A DNA stretch of 64,000 bases from JACKJK01 sp046159835 (GTDB lineage Bacteria; Pseudomonadota; Alphaproteobacteria; Rhizobiales; Tepidamorphaceae), in assembly GCF_046159835.1 (NCBI RefSeq), contig NZ_JBJXCY010000001.1:310001-374000 (forward strand), read 5' to 3'. The notes beneath the pieces are model-generated. The model worked only from the letters and a program-made list of their open reading frames with translations. It did no database searches and was not told where the DNA came from. This document shows, one piece after another, positions 24,261 to 33,009 of this stretch. Within the stretch, counting starts at the first letter, position 1, and the number at the start of each line of letters is the position of its first letter. The position numbers and the translations under genes were made by a program.

Positions 24261-25697
24261 ATGTCGTTCATCGCCATGCCCGATCCGGATCCGGCCATCG
24301 TCGCACGTCGCGACGAGGTTGCTGCGCGGCTGCGCGCGATCGTGGGTGACGAGGGTCTGATCGTCTCCGAGGACGAGCGCCGCGCCTACGAGACCGACGC
24401 GCTCACCGCCTACCGCGCCATGCCATTGGCCGTCGTGCTTCCGGCCACGACGGAAGAAGTCAGCGACGTCCTGAAATACCTCAACGCAGAGGGCATTCCG
24501 GTCATCGCGCGCGGCGCGGGCACCTCGCTTGCCGGCGGAGCGCTGCCGAGCGAGGACGCCGTTGTTCTCGGCGTGTCGCGCATGGCATCCGTCCTCGACA
24601 TGAACTTCGCCGACCGCGTCGCGACCGTGCAGGCGGGCATCACCAACATCGCAATCTCGCAGGCGGTCGCGCACGAGCAGTTCTTCTATGCGCCGGACCC
24701 CTCGAGCCAGCTTGCCTGCACCATTGGCGGCAACATCGCGATGAATTCCGGCGGTGCGCACTGCCTGAAATATGGCGTCACGACCAACAACCTGCTGGGC
24801 GTGAAGATGGTGCTGATGGACGGCACGGTCGTCGATATCGGCGGCCAGCATCTCGATGCCGCGGGCTACGACCTGCTCGGCCTCATCTGCGGTTCGGAAG
24901 GCCAGTTCGGCGTTGTCACCGAGGCGACCGTGCACATTCTGCGCCAAGCCGAGGGCGCGCGACCGGTCCTGTTCGGGTTCAACAGTCCCGAGGCGGCCGG
25001 TGCCTGTGTCGCCGACATCATCGGCACCGGCATCATCCCCGTCGCCATCGAATACATGGACAAGCCCGCCATCAAGGTCTGCGAATCCTTCGCCAATGCC
25101 GGCTACCCGCTGGACGTGGAAGCCCTGCTCATCGTCGAGGTCGAGGGCTCGGAGGAAGAGATCAAGGCAATGATCGCGCGCATCGTCGAGGTGGCCGCGC
25201 GGCATGGCTGCGACAACCCGCGCGTCGCCAAGAGCGAGGCCGAGAGCCTCGCCATCTGGAAGGGCCGCAAGTCCGCCTTCGGCGCGATGGGCCGCATCGC
25301 CGACTACCTGTGCATGGACGGCACCATCCCGACCGGCCGCCTGCCGGAGGTGCTGGTGAAGATCGGACAGATCTGCGAGAGCCACGGATTGAAGGTCGCC
25401 AACATCTTCCACGCCGGCGACGGCAACCTGCACCCGCTCGTTCTCTACGACATCAACAAGCCGGGCGAGCTGGAAAAGGCCGAGAAGGCGGGCGCGGAGA
25501 TCATGCGCCTGTGCGTCGAGGTCGGTGGTTGCCTGACCGGCGAGCATGGCGTCGGCGTCGAAAAGCGCGACCTGATGCTCGACCAGTTCAACCAGACCGA
25601 CCTGCACCAGCAGCAGCGGCTGAAATCGGTCTTCGATCCGGGCTGGCTGCTGAACCCCGCCAAGGTCTTCCCGCTCGAAGGGCGGCTTTCCTCGTGA
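24261..25697 (+). CDS. glcD: Glycolate oxidase FAD subunit GlcD
   Basis: The FAD-linked catalytic subunit of glycolate (or D-2-hydroxy-acid) oxidase, 478 residues. The FAD_binding_4 domain has VIARGAGTSLAGGALPSEDAVVLG and the GGNIAMNSGG loop. The FAD-oxidase_C domain contains IFHAGDGNLHPLVLYD, the metal/substrate site with conserved His, and GEHGVGVEKRDLM. GGGAGG lies 6-7 nt before the ATG. It overlaps glcE by 4 bp and heads glcD-glcE-glcF. Glycolate versus D-lactate specificity cannot be separated from sequence alone. Confidence 0.95.
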   Translation: MSFIAMPDPDPAIVARRDEVAARLRAIVGDEGLIVSEDERRAYETDALTAYRAMPLAVVLPATTEEVSDVLKYLNAEGIPVIARGAGTSLAGGALPSEDAVVLGVSRMASVLDMNFADRVATVQAGITNIAISQAVAHEQFFYAPDPSSQLACTIGGNIAMNSGGAHCLKYGVTTNNLLGVKMVLMDGTVVDIGGQHLDAAGYDLLGLICGSEGQFGVVTEATVHILRQAEGARPVLFGFNSPEAAGACVADIIGTGIIPVAIEYMDKPAIKVCESFANAGYPLDVEALLIVEVEGSEEEIKAMIARIVEVAARHGCDNPRVAKSEAESLAIWKGRKSAFGAMGRIADYLCMDGTIPTGRLPEVLVKIGQICESHGLKVANIFHAGDGNLHPLVLYDINKPGELEKAEKAGAEIMRLCVEVGGCLTGEHGVGVEKRDLMLDQFNQTDLHQQQRLKSVFDPGWLLNPAKVFPLEGRLSS

Positions 25698-26905
25698 CGG
25701 CTGCGACCGTGACAGGCGAGGGGCTTCTTGCACCGGAAACCGAGGACGAGGTCGTCGCGGCGGTGCAGGCTGCGCGCCGGAAATCCGAGCCGCTCGAAAT
25801 CCTCGGCGGCGGGACCAAGCGCTCTGTCGGTCGCCCGATGCAGACGGCGGCGAGCCTCACGACGAGAAACCTCACCGGCGTCACGCTTTACGAGCCAAGC
25901 GAACTTGTGATCCGCGCCGGGGCCGGCACGCCGCTTGCCGAAATCGAGGCGACGCTGGCCGAGAACCGCCAGCGTCTTGCATTCGAGCCGCCGGACTGGC
26001 GCGTCCTTTTGAAGAGCGACGGTACGCCCACCATCGGCGCGCTGGCTGCGGCCAACCTCTCCGGCCCGCGACGCATCTTTGCAGGCTCCGCCCGCGACGC
26101 GCTGATCGGCGTGCGCATGGTCACCGGGCGCGGCGAGGCCATCAAATCGGGTGGCCGGGTGATGAAGAACGTCACCGGCTACGACCTGGTGAAATTCTCG
26201 ACCGGCTCCTGGGGGACGCTCGGCGTTCTCACTGAAGTGACGTTCAAGGTGCTGCCGCAGCCCGAAACCGAGACGACGCTCGCCTTCGAAGGGCTTGATG
26301 CGCACGCTGCCGTCACCTGCATGTCGGCAGCACTCGGCAGCCCGTTCGAGGTCAGCGGCGCGGCGCACTTGCCGGCGTCATCCGGTTCGCCCGCCCGCAC
26401 GCTGCTGCGAATCGAGGGCTTCGGCGAACAGATGACCTATCGTTTCGGCCAGTTGAAATTGCTGCTTGCAGCCCATGGCACACCGGACCGGCTCGACGCG
26501 ACGGCCTCGACCGCCGCTTGGCAGGCGGTGCGCGATGTCGAACTGTTTGCCGGCGAAGAAACGGCACTGTGGCGCGTTTCCGTGGCGCCCTCGCGCGGGC
26601 CGGATATCGTCGATGCGGCGGAAGGCGCTGGTGGCCGCGCGATGCTCGACTGGGGCGGTGGCCTCGTCTGGGCGGCGATGCCGTCAGACGGTGACGCGGG
26701 CGCATCCGCGCTTCGCGGCGCGCTCGCAGGCAGCGGCCACGCCACGCTGATCCGTGCGCCCGAGACCGTTCGCGCCGCAATCGACGTGTTCCAGCCGCAG
26801 CCAGCACCGGTTGCCGCTCTCAGCGAGGCCATGCGCCACGCCTTCGACCCCGACCGTATCCTCAACCCGGGCCGCATGTATGCCGGCGCGGCGGAGCACG
26901 CCTGA
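25694..26905 (+). CDS. glcE: Glycolate oxidase subunit GlcE
   Basis: The second FAD-domain subunit of glycolate oxidase, 403 residues, starting at the GTG that overlaps the glcD stop (GTGA). Family features include the FAD-contact ILGGGTKRSVGRP, and PTIGALAAANLSGPRR with GGRVMKNVTGYDLVKFSTGS. The C-terminal AFDPDRILNPGRMYAG resembles the GlcD end. In E. coli GlcE is essential for activity but carries no obvious active-site His. It is followed 3 bp later by glcF, which indicates tight co-translation. Confidence 0.93.
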   Translation: MTAATVTGEGLLAPETEDEVVAAVQAARRKSEPLEILGGGTKRSVGRPMQTAASLTTRNLTGVTLYEPSELVIRAGAGTPLAEIEATLAENRQRLAFEPPDWRVLLKSDGTPTIGALAAANLSGPRRIFAGSARDALIGVRMVTGRGEAIKSGGRVMKNVTGYDLVKFSTGSWGTLGVLTEVTFKVLPQPETETTLAFEGLDAHAAVTCMSAALGSPFEVSGAAHLPASSGSPARTLLRIEGFGEQMTYRFGQLKLLLAAHGTPDRLDATASTAAWQAVRDVELFAGEETALWRVSVAPSRGPDIVDAAEGAGGRAMLDWGGGLVWAAMPSDGDAGASALRGALAGSGHATLIRAPETVRAAIDVFQPQPAPVAALSEAMRHAFDPDRILNPGRMYAGAAEHA

Positions 26906-26908
26906 CGC

Positions 26909-28249
26909 ATGAAGACGAATTTCACCGAGACCCAGCTCGAAAACCCGGACGTCGCGGAATCCGAAAAGATCCTGCGCACCTGCGTCCATTGCGGCTTCTG
27001 CACCGCGACCTGTCCGACCTACCTGCTGCTGGGCGATGAACTGGATTCCCCGCGTGGGCGCATCTACCTCATCAAGGACATGCTGGAGAACGGTAAGCCG
27101 GCCAATGCCGACGTGGTCAAGCATATCGACCGTTGCCTCTCGTGCCTGTCCTGCATGACGACATGCCCCTCCGGCGTGCACTACATGCACCTCGTCGACC
27201 ATGCCCGCCACCATGTCGAGGAAACTTATCAACGGCCCTGGCACGACCGCGCAATGCGCAACCTGCTGGCGGCGGTGCTGCCCTATCCGGGCCGGTTCCG
27301 CATGTCGCTGCTCGGGGCGTTCTACGGCAAGCCGCTTGTGCCGCTGCTGCGTGCAATCCCCGGCATGGAGCGCTTCGCGGCCATGCTTTCGCTGGCCCCG
27401 GCAAGGCTGCCCGCTCGCTCCTCACATGAAGGCGCGGCGCGGTTCGAGGCCGAGGGCACGCGGAAAAGCCGCGTCGCCATCCTGCAGGGGTGTGCGCAGC
27501 CGGTCCTGAACCCGGCGATCAATGCCGCCACCGTGCGTCTGCTCACGCGTCTGGGTGTGGAAGTCGTTCAGGCGGCGGGCGAGGGGTGCTGCGGTGCGCT
27601 CGTCCACCACATGGGCAAGACGGATGACGCGCTCGATTTCGCCCGCGCCAATGTCGATGCGTGGACAGCGGAAATCGAGAACGGCGGGCTGGATTCGATC
27701 ATCATCACCGCGTCCGGCTGCGGCACCACCATCAAGGACTACGGCTTCATGCTGCGCCACGACGCGGCATACGCGGAAAAGGCCGCGCGCGTGTCGGCGC
27801 TGGCGAAGGACGTGACCGAGTATCTCGAAACGCTGGAATTGCCCGCGCCATCCAACCCGCTGAACGCCGTGGTCGCCTACCATTCCGCCTGCTCGATGCA
27901 GCACGGACAGCAGATCCGCGAAGCGCCCAAGACGCTGCTGCGCAAGACCGGGTTGACGGTGAAGGATGTGCCGGAAGGCCACATCTGCTGCGGTTCGGCG
28001 GGGACCTACAACATTCTCCAGCCGAAGATTGCCGAACGGCTCCGCGACCGGAAGGTCGCCAATATCGAGCGGCTGCAGCCTGATCTCATCGCAACCGGCA
28101 ATATCGGCTGCATGGCGCAGATCGGGTCGGGCACCGGCATCCCGATCGTTCACACCGTGGAACTGATCGACCATGCCCATGGCGGGCCAATGCCGGAAGC
28201 GCTCGCTGCGGCTGGCATCCGTCTCGAAATCCCGGCCGCCGCGCAGTAG
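26909..28249 (+). CDS. glcF: Glycolate oxidase iron-sulfur subunit GlcF
   Basis: The iron-sulfur subunit, 446 residues, carrying electrons from GlcDE to the membrane chain. Two 4Fe-4S motifs lie near the N-terminus: CVHCGFCTATCP and CLSCLSCMTTCP. Two CCG cluster domains follow: GEGCCGALVHHMG and, near the end, HICCGSAGTYNILQPKIAERL. The sequence is complete. It is the last gene of glcDEF; a GC-rich hairpin follows the stop before a convergent XRE regulator. Confidence 0.95.
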   Translation: MKTNFTETQLENPDVAESEKILRTCVHCGFCTATCPTYLLLGDELDSPRGRIYLIKDMLENGKPANADVVKHIDRCLSCLSCMTTCPSGVHYMHLVDHARHHVEETYQRPWHDRAMRNLLAAVLPYPGRFRMSLLGAFYGKPLVPLLRAIPGMERFAAMLSLAPARLPARSSHEGAARFEAEGTRKSRVAILQGCAQPVLNPAINAATVRLLTRLGVEVVQAAGEGCCGALVHHMGKTDDALDFARANVDAWTAEIENGGLDSIIITASGCGTTIKDYGFMLRHDAAYAEKAARVSALAKDVTEYLETLELPAPSNPLNAVVAYHSACSMQHGQQIREAPKTLLRKTGLTVKDVPEGHICCGSAGTYNILQPKIAERLRDRKVANIERLQPDLIATGNIGCMAQIGSGTGIPIVHTVELIDHAHGGPMPEALAAAGIRLEIPAAAQ

Positions 28250-28254
28250 GGGAA

Positions 28255-28275
28255 CGGGCCGGCATCACCGGCCCG
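28255..28275. terminator. GC-rich hairpin between glcF and XRE gene
   Basis: An 8-bp stem CGGGCCGG / CCGGCCCG with loop CATCA lies in the 64-bp convergent gap. No T-run follows on either strand, so it is at best a pause or processing site. Confidence 0.35.
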
Positions 28276-28313
28276 GAAATCACTGGTACTTCAAGACGAT
28301 GAGGCCTGAAGCC

Positions 28314-28646
28314 TCAGACGCCGAGGCGCTCGATGGCGCGGTCGAGGCGCTCCACCAGCGAGTTGGCATCGTCGCGCAGGCGCGAAAGTTCCTGCTTCAA
28401 CAGCCGTGCATTCGTGTCGTCGGTGACCTCGGTCGGCGCCGTGCCCTGACCGGTCAGCAGCCATGTCGGGCTGACGGCGAGAACGCCGGCCAGCATCAGC
28501 AGGCGGTTCGGGCGCGGTTCCGCGCGGTCGTTTTCCCAGTGGCTCAACGTCGTGGTGCGCAAGCCCAGCCGGCGAGCCAGTTGCGCGACTGTCAGCCCCT
28601 GCGCGTTGCGAGCGCGCGTGATGCGTCCGCCAATCGTGTCTTCCAT
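28314..28646 (-). CDS. XRE family transcriptional regulator
   Basis: A 110-residue protein with an N-terminal Cro/C1-type HTH (TVAQLARRLGLRTTTLSHWE, then NRLLMLAGVLAVSPTWLLTG). The C-terminal helix (LLKQELSRLRDDANSLVERL) probably forms a coiled-coil dimer. The ATG at 28646 has GAGG 9 nt upstream. Such short HTH plus coil proteins are common in alphaproteobacteria as stand-alone repressors; the target is unknown. The next gene, pirin, is divergent across 353 bp. Confidence 0.85.
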   Translation of the reverse strand: MEDTIGGRITRARNAQGLTVAQLARRLGLRTTTLSHWENDRAEPRPNRLLMLAGVLAVSPTWLLTGQGTAPTEVTDDTNARLLKQELSRLRDDANSLVERLDRAIERLGV

Positions 28647-28999
28647 GAAGATTGCCTCACCTTCCAAAGATCCGTTCCTTCCAGTTATTGACGCAAGAAG
28701 GCTCGTTCCGATGCTCGCTGCGCGACGCAATTGCGCCAGTTCGCGGCGAGGGACGAGCCAAGGCATCGCATGACCCGTTGCCCGGGATGCTGCCCTTCGC
28801 GATGTATTTGTGCTGTCGGCAGCAACAATAGCGCATCGAGATGACAATGTCTCGTCGGCGGCGTTCGCAATTCCTGAACATTTTTCCTCAGCGCTGCGAG
28901 AACCATTGCTGATTCAGCAACAACGCGTTCTCGGGCGAACTGTTCATTGCGTCCCGCCGGATCCATATATGGCCGGGCAGCAACAACGGGAGACACACC
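28647..28999. promoter_or_regulatory. XRE/pirin divergent intergenic region
   Basis: A 353-bp non-coding gap expected to hold promoters for the XRE gene and the pirin gene. A perfect CCATATATGG palindrome is at 28963-28972, about 27 bp upstream of the pirin start. I find no convincing operator dyads or RNA gene, and no open frame with credible coding character. Confidence 0.4.
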
Positions 29000-29629
29000 A
29001 TGAGCTGGCAACCCTGCCCCGACCCGCTGCCGGGCGACAAGAAAGCAAGTGATCTCATCGAAACGGTCATCGTGCCGCGAGCACGTGACCTCGGCGGCTT
29101 TTCCGTTCGCCGTGCGCTGCCATCCGGCAAGAAGCAGATGGTCGGCCCGTTTATCTTCTTCGACCAGATGGGCCCGGCTGAATTCGTGCTGGGCGAGGGC
29201 ATCGACGTGCGCCCGCACCCCCATATCGGCCTGGCGACGCTGACCTACCTGTTCGACGGCTCCATCGTGCACCGCGACAGCCTCGGCACGGAGCTGACCA
29301 TCGAGCCGGGCGCGGTGAACCTGATGACGGCGGGCAAGGGCATCGTTCATTCCGAGCGCACCGGCACCGAGCCGCGCAAGACCGGCGACAGCTTCGGCCC
29401 GGCGCAGCTTCTGGTGTTCAATCCCGGCGACGACATCACCGTGCGTGCGAAGTCCGACGCGCGCTTCGTCATCGTCGGTGGCGAGCCGATGGACGGCCCG
29501 CGCTACATCTGGTGGAATTTCGTCTCAAGCTCGAAGGAGCGGATCGAGCAGGCCAAGGAAGACTGGCGGCAGGCCCGCTTCGACACGGTGCCCGGCGAAA
29601 GCGAGTTCATCCCGCTGCCAACGCGCTGA
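29000..29629 (+). CDS. Pirin family protein, internally shortened
   Basis: A 209-residue pirin-like bicupin. The N-terminal cupin looks complete: RPHPHIGLATLTYLFDGSIVHRD with metal-ligand His residues, then TAGKGIVHSER. The C-terminal end is also typical: GPRYIWWNFVSSSKERIEQA and SEFIPLP. However, HSERTGTEPRKTGDS runs directly into FGPAQLLVF. Compared with usual 280-300-residue pirins, the linker and the first part of the second cupin (about 80-90 residues) are absent in frame. Bacterial pirins bind a metal and some are quercetinases or redox sensors. The MORN-like gene follows 11 bp downstream. Confidence 0.85.
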   Translation: MSWQPCPDPLPGDKKASDLIETVIVPRARDLGGFSVRRALPSGKKQMVGPFIFFDQMGPAEFVLGEGIDVRPHPHIGLATLTYLFDGSIVHRDSLGTELTIEPGAVNLMTAGKGIVHSERTGTEPRKTGDSFGPAQLLVFNPGDDITVRAKSDARFVIVGGEPMDGPRYIWWNFVSSSKERIEQAKEDWRQARFDTVPGESEFIPLPTR

Positions 29630-29640
29630 GGAAAGACCCG

Positions 29641-29871
29641 ATGTCCGACCCCGAACCCTTTGAGAAGACCCACAGGGACGGCAGCTTGTGGGCGCGCGGC
29701 CAGGTCATCGGCGACGTGCCGACCGGCTACTGGGAATGGTTCCGCAAGGACGGCACGAAGCTGCGGTCCGGCCATTTTGAAGATGGCGAGCAGGTCGGCG
29801 AATGGACCACCTACGACCGCAACGGCGCGGTCTACAAGGTGACGCGGATGCGGGCGCGCAAGGACCGCTGA
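29641..29871 (+). CDS. Small MORN/YwqK-like repeat protein
   Basis: A 76-residue protein built of repeated short beta-hairpin units (HRDGSLWARGQVIGDVPTGY, KDGTKLRSGHFEDGEQVGEW, DRNGAVYKVTRMRARKDR). The pattern G-x-W/Y...DG...G is that of MORN or YwqK-type antitoxin-like repeats. No signal peptide is present. GAGGA lies about 9 nt before the ATG. It is probably co-transcribed with the pirin gene. YwqK-like proteins are antitoxins in some systems, but no toxin partner is adjacent, so no such role is claimed here. Confidence 0.75.
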   Translation: MSDPEPFEKTHRDGSLWARGQVIGDVPTGYWEWFRKDGTKLRSGHFEDGEQVGEWTTYDRNGAVYKVTRMRARKDR

Positions 29872-29893
29872 TCGTCCGCGCGCAGACACGAAA

Positions 29894-29920
29894 AAAGGCC
29901 GCGGCGGCGCCGCGGCCTTT
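29894..29920. terminator. Bidirectional terminator
   Basis: A perfect 11-bp stem AAAGGCCGCGG / CCGCGGCCTTT with loop CGGCG lies between convergent genes. Its A-rich left flank (AAA) gives a U-run on the minus strand, and its right flank ends TTT, so it can end both the MORN-like gene and the L,D-transpeptidase gene. Confidence 0.85.
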
Positions 29921-29946
29921 CGAGTTGGTTTCGGTTCTGTCGGCGT

Positions 29947-30666
29947 CTAGTAGACCTTGATCTTCGCGCCGACTTTGACTTGGCTGTAGAGGTGGACGAT
30001 GTCCTCGTTGCGCAGGCGGATGCAACCGGACGAAATCTCCTGCCCGATGGTCCACGGCTCGTTGGTGCCGTGCACGCGGTAGAGCGTGGACCCGATGTAG
30101 AGCGCGCGTGCGCCCAGCGGGTTGGCGGGACCGCCTTCCATGTGCGTGGGCAGCCACGGCTGGCGCTTGCGCATCTCCGGCGGCGGCGTCCAGCCCGGCC
30201 ACTCGGCCTTGCGGGTGATGCGGTGCGTTCCGGTCCACTGGAAGCCGGGGCGGCCAACGCCGATGCCGTAGCGGATCGCCTTGCCGCCACCCTGCACGAG
30301 GTAGAGGTACTTCGCGGACTTGTCGATCACGATGGTGCCGGGCTTCTCGCCCGTATTGTAGGACACCACCCGGCGTTCAAACCGCGGGTTGAAGCTGCGA
30401 CTGTAGGTGCCGGGTGCAGCCTGTCGCTGCTGGCGCTGCATGGGCGCTGCGGAACGGCCATAACCGCGAGACAGCGGCGCAGCCTGGCGGCGCGGCTGAT
30501 ACATGCGCGGCGCGCCGCGGGTTGCGGCCCGGGACCCATCGGACCCGAACAGCGAATTCATCAGCATCGGAAACGGCCCGTCATTGGCGCTGGCTTGCTT
30601 CGGCAAGCCGCCAAGAGCCGCCCCGAGCAGGGCGAGAACGAAAACACGCTTGAACACGATACGCAT
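29947..30666 (-). CDS. L,D-transpeptidase (YkuD domain)
   Basis: A periplasmic peptidoglycan cross-linking enzyme of 239 residues. A Sec signal peptide (MRIVFKRVFVLALLGAALGG, cleaved near ASA) is followed by a 90-residue basic, Gln/Arg-rich linker (YQPRRQAAPLSRGYGRSAAP). The YkuD domain then begins at VIDKSAKYLYLVQGGGKA. The catalytic motif is HGTNEPWTIGQEISSGCIRL (His...Ser-Gly-Cys-Ile-Arg). It resembles ErfK/YbiS-type alphaproteobacterial enzymes that form 3-3 cross-links or attach proteins to peptidoglycan. The ATG at 30666 is chosen as the point where a good signal peptide begins. Confidence 0.92.
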   Translation of the reverse strand: MRIVFKRVFVLALLGAALGGLPKQASANDGPFPMLMNSLFGSDGSRAATRGAPRMYQPRRQAAPLSRGYGRSAAPMQRQQRQAAPGTYSRSFNPRFERRVVSYNTGEKPGTIVIDKSAKYLYLVQGGGKAIRYGIGVGRPGFQWTGTHRITRKAEWPGWTPPPEMRKRQPWLPTHMEGGPANPLGARALYIGSTLYRVHGTNEPWTIGQEISSGCIRLRNEDIVHLYSQVKVGAKIKVY

Positions 30667-30964
30667 TACTCCAATTCGTGACTTCAAGTGCCGGAGACGA
30701 ACGCCCCCGTCATTGATTGCGCAACCGATAGACACGGAACTGATCCCCCGATCACGTTGACCCAAAGCTTAAGTGCGCCCGCGCTTTTAATGGTAAATGC
30801 GCGAGTTACTTTATCGTTTCACGTTGTTTCAGGGTTGACGGTAGGTAAAGGCGGCGTTTGCACGCTTTTTACCTTAACAATTGGTGTGCAGCTGATCGTG
30901 GCGCACCGGGCAGCCCGTGGGGGCCGCCCGGTGGGATGTCTCAAGGCTATGCGAAAGCTGCTGC

Positions 30965-31951
30965 TTAAAGCTGCGGCTGCCAGGCGGCCAGCGCCAGCTG
31001 GTAGCCGTCGCCGTCCTTCACAATGTGCCCGGTGGCCGGGAACGGGAAGTGGTAGCCCGCGACGAGCATGTCGTCTTCGGCTGCCATGTCCAACATGCGC
31101 TTGCGCGTCTCTGCCGCCTTGTCCGGGTCCATGTCGAAGCGCACGTGCCAGTCCGGGTGGCGCACGAACAGCGCCGGGTGGTTGGTCGTGTCCGACAGCA
31201 CCAGCATCTGCTTGTCGCCCGACGCGATGCGGAACGCGAGGTGGCCGGGCGTGTGGCCGAACGCACCGACCGCCGTGATGCCGGGGACCGCTTCGTCGCC
31301 GTCGTTGATCTGGCGAGTGGCGTCCTTGTAGGCGCCGATATTCGTGCGCGCCTTCTCGAAGCTCGGCTTCATGCCTTCCGGCGCGCTCGACATGTTGCCG
31401 TCATCGAGCCAGAAGGCGGCCTCGCCCTCGGGGATCACCAGTTCGGCATTCGGGAACGCCTTGGCGTTCATGTCGTCGATCAGCCCGCCGATGTGGTCGC
31501 CGTGGAAATGCGAAATCACCACCGTGTCGATGGAAGCCGGATCGATGCCGGCAGCCTCGAGGTTGGAGAACAGCTTGCCGCGCGTTTCGCCAGCGCCCGG
31601 TCCGTTGCCGGTGTCGATGAGCGTCGTCTTGTCGCCTGCCTTCACCACCATCGCGGTGAACGGGATGCTCATGGTCGCCGGGTCCATCAGTGCGCGCGCA
31701 AGCGCTGCCTGCACGTCCTCGATGGGCGCGTTCTTCACGAAGCCGTCCGGCAGCGGGAAGTTGGCAACGCCGTCGTTCAGCGCGATGCACTCGATGTCGC
31801 CGATCTGGTATTTGAAGACGCCGGCGGGTTTGCCGCCTGCCATGGCGTGGTTGTCGGCGCGTGCCTCACCCATGGAAAGTCCGAGCGGCAGGCTGGAAGC
31901 GGCGACAGTCAGAGCAGCCGCAGACATGATTTCGCGTCTATTCATAGTCAT
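30965..31951 (-). CDS. Tat-exported MBL-fold metallo-hydrolase
   Basis: A 328-residue metallo-beta-lactamase-fold hydrolase. The N-terminus NRREIMSAAALTVAASSLPL has a twin-Arg signal. The zinc-binding motif SHFHGDHIGGL (HxHxDH) is intact, with later ligands in GHTPGHLAF and LSDTTNH. This resembles N-acyl homoserine lactonase-like or quorum-quenching hydrolases of the exported class, but substrate is unknown. GGAGG lies 8 nt before the ATG at 31951. The next gene, a CheZ-like phosphatase, is divergent. Confidence 0.88.
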   Translation of the reverse strand: MTMNRREIMSAAALTVAASSLPLGLSMGEARADNHAMAGGKPAGVFKYQIGDIECIALNDGVANFPLPDGFVKNAPIEDVQAALARALMDPATMSIPFTAMVVKAGDKTTLIDTGNGPGAGETRGKLFSNLEAAGIDPASIDTVVISHFHGDHIGGLIDDMNAKAFPNAELVIPEGEAAFWLDDGNMSSAPEGMKPSFEKARTNIGAYKDATRQINDGDEAVPGITAVGAFGHTPGHLAFRIASGDKQMLVLSDTTNHPALFVRHPDWHVRFDMDPDKAAETRKRMLDMAAEDDMLVAGYHFPFPATGHIVKDGDGYQLALAAWQPQL

Positions 31952-32141
31952 CGGGTTGTCCTCCCTCGATCGCCTGCGGATGGCTCGCGACTTTGATCGC
32001 TTTTCGGCCCCCGCCTCCGGACCCCGTGCCCGGCACCATGACGATGCGAAATGAGGTAAGGCGCAGCGCGATGTCGTCAACGCGGCGTTAAGGCCCGGAT
32101 GCAATATTTCGGCATTGATTTCGGGATTTTGGGAGGCGGTC

Positions 32142-32855
32142 TTGGCTGCGGCTATCAAACGGTTTCGCATTGAGCAGGGTGAAGTAGCGGCGGTTCCCGT
32201 CGACCGCCTGGCCCAGAACCGCCACGACGAACTCGTCTCCCTGATCGAAAGCGTGCGCAAGGCCGTCACCGGCACGGTGGAACAGGTCAACGACGTCATT
32301 TCCACCGACATGCGCGACCAGATGGCGGAAGCGCGCAAGCTCAAGGTCGAACTGGACGAGATCCAGAAGGCAATCATGAGCACCAAGAAGGAACTGGCCA
32401 CGCTGCATACCGGCTCCTTCCAGGGCGACGGCATGAACCGTGTGACCGACGAACTCGACGCCATCGTGTCGGGGACGGAAAACGCGACCGAAACCATCCT
32501 CGCGTCTGCTGAAATTATCGACAACCATGCCGGCGACCTGCGCGCCATGCTGAAGCGCGGCGCCAACGTCGAACTGGTCAGCGATATCCAGGACCAGATC
32601 GTCCAGATCTTCGAGGCCTGCAACTTCCAGGACCTCACCGGCCAGCGCATCACCAAGGTCGTGAAGACGCTGCACTTCATCGAGGACCGGGTGAACCGGA
32701 TGATGGGCATTTGGGGCGGGCTGGACGCCTTCGCCGATGTCGCGCCAGACGCCCAGCCGGTGAAGGACGAGCAGGAATCGCTGCTGAATGGCCCCGCGCT
32801 GCCCGACGACGAGAGCCGCGTCAGCCAGGACGATATCGACGCCCTGTTCGACTAG
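32142..32855 (+). CDS. cheZ: CheZ-like protein phosphatase (first copy)
   Basis: A 237-residue protein of the CheZ family that dephosphorylates CheY. A long helical coiled-coil (residues about 15-140) leads into the catalytic signature FQDLTGQRITKVVKTLHFIE; D164 and Q168 correspond to the CheZ active-site Asp and Gln. The extreme C-terminus SQDDIDALFD resembles the CheY-binding tail. The start is the TTG at 32142, with GGGAGG 5 nt upstream; no ATG fits better. It is not next to a cheY, unlike the second copy at 49.9 kb. hisS follows after about 155 bp. Confidence 0.85.
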   Translation: MAAAIKRFRIEQGEVAAVPVDRLAQNRHDELVSLIESVRKAVTGTVEQVNDVISTDMRDQMAEARKLKVELDEIQKAIMSTKKELATLHTGSFQGDGMNRVTDELDAIVSGTENATETILASAEIIDNHAGDLRAMLKRGANVELVSDIQDQIVQIFEACNFQDLTGQRITKVVKTLHFIEDRVNRMMGIWGGLDAFADVAPDAQPVKDEQESLLNGPALPDDESRVSQDDIDALFD

Positions 32856-33009
32856 GCCTGCGCGCGCACGGCGCACACAAGTTCCCCGCGCACTTGCCCG
32901 CACGGCCCATCTCGTCTAACCACTGCCCGGCATGTCGGCCACCTGCAAACGCGGGCGGCGCGGCAATCGTTTTTCACCGGTCACAGCAGCAAGAAGCGAC
33001 GAGCCAGCC

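Noticed and set aside
29641..29871. Toxin-antitoxin system (YwqK-like antitoxin)
   Set aside because: The repeat pattern is MORN/YwqK-like, but the only co-transcribed neighbour is a pirin; no toxin gene is adjacent.
30905..30932. GC hairpin near the MBL gene end as a terminator
   Set aside because: 7-bp stem without any U-run on either strand; not distinct from background in GC-rich DNA.
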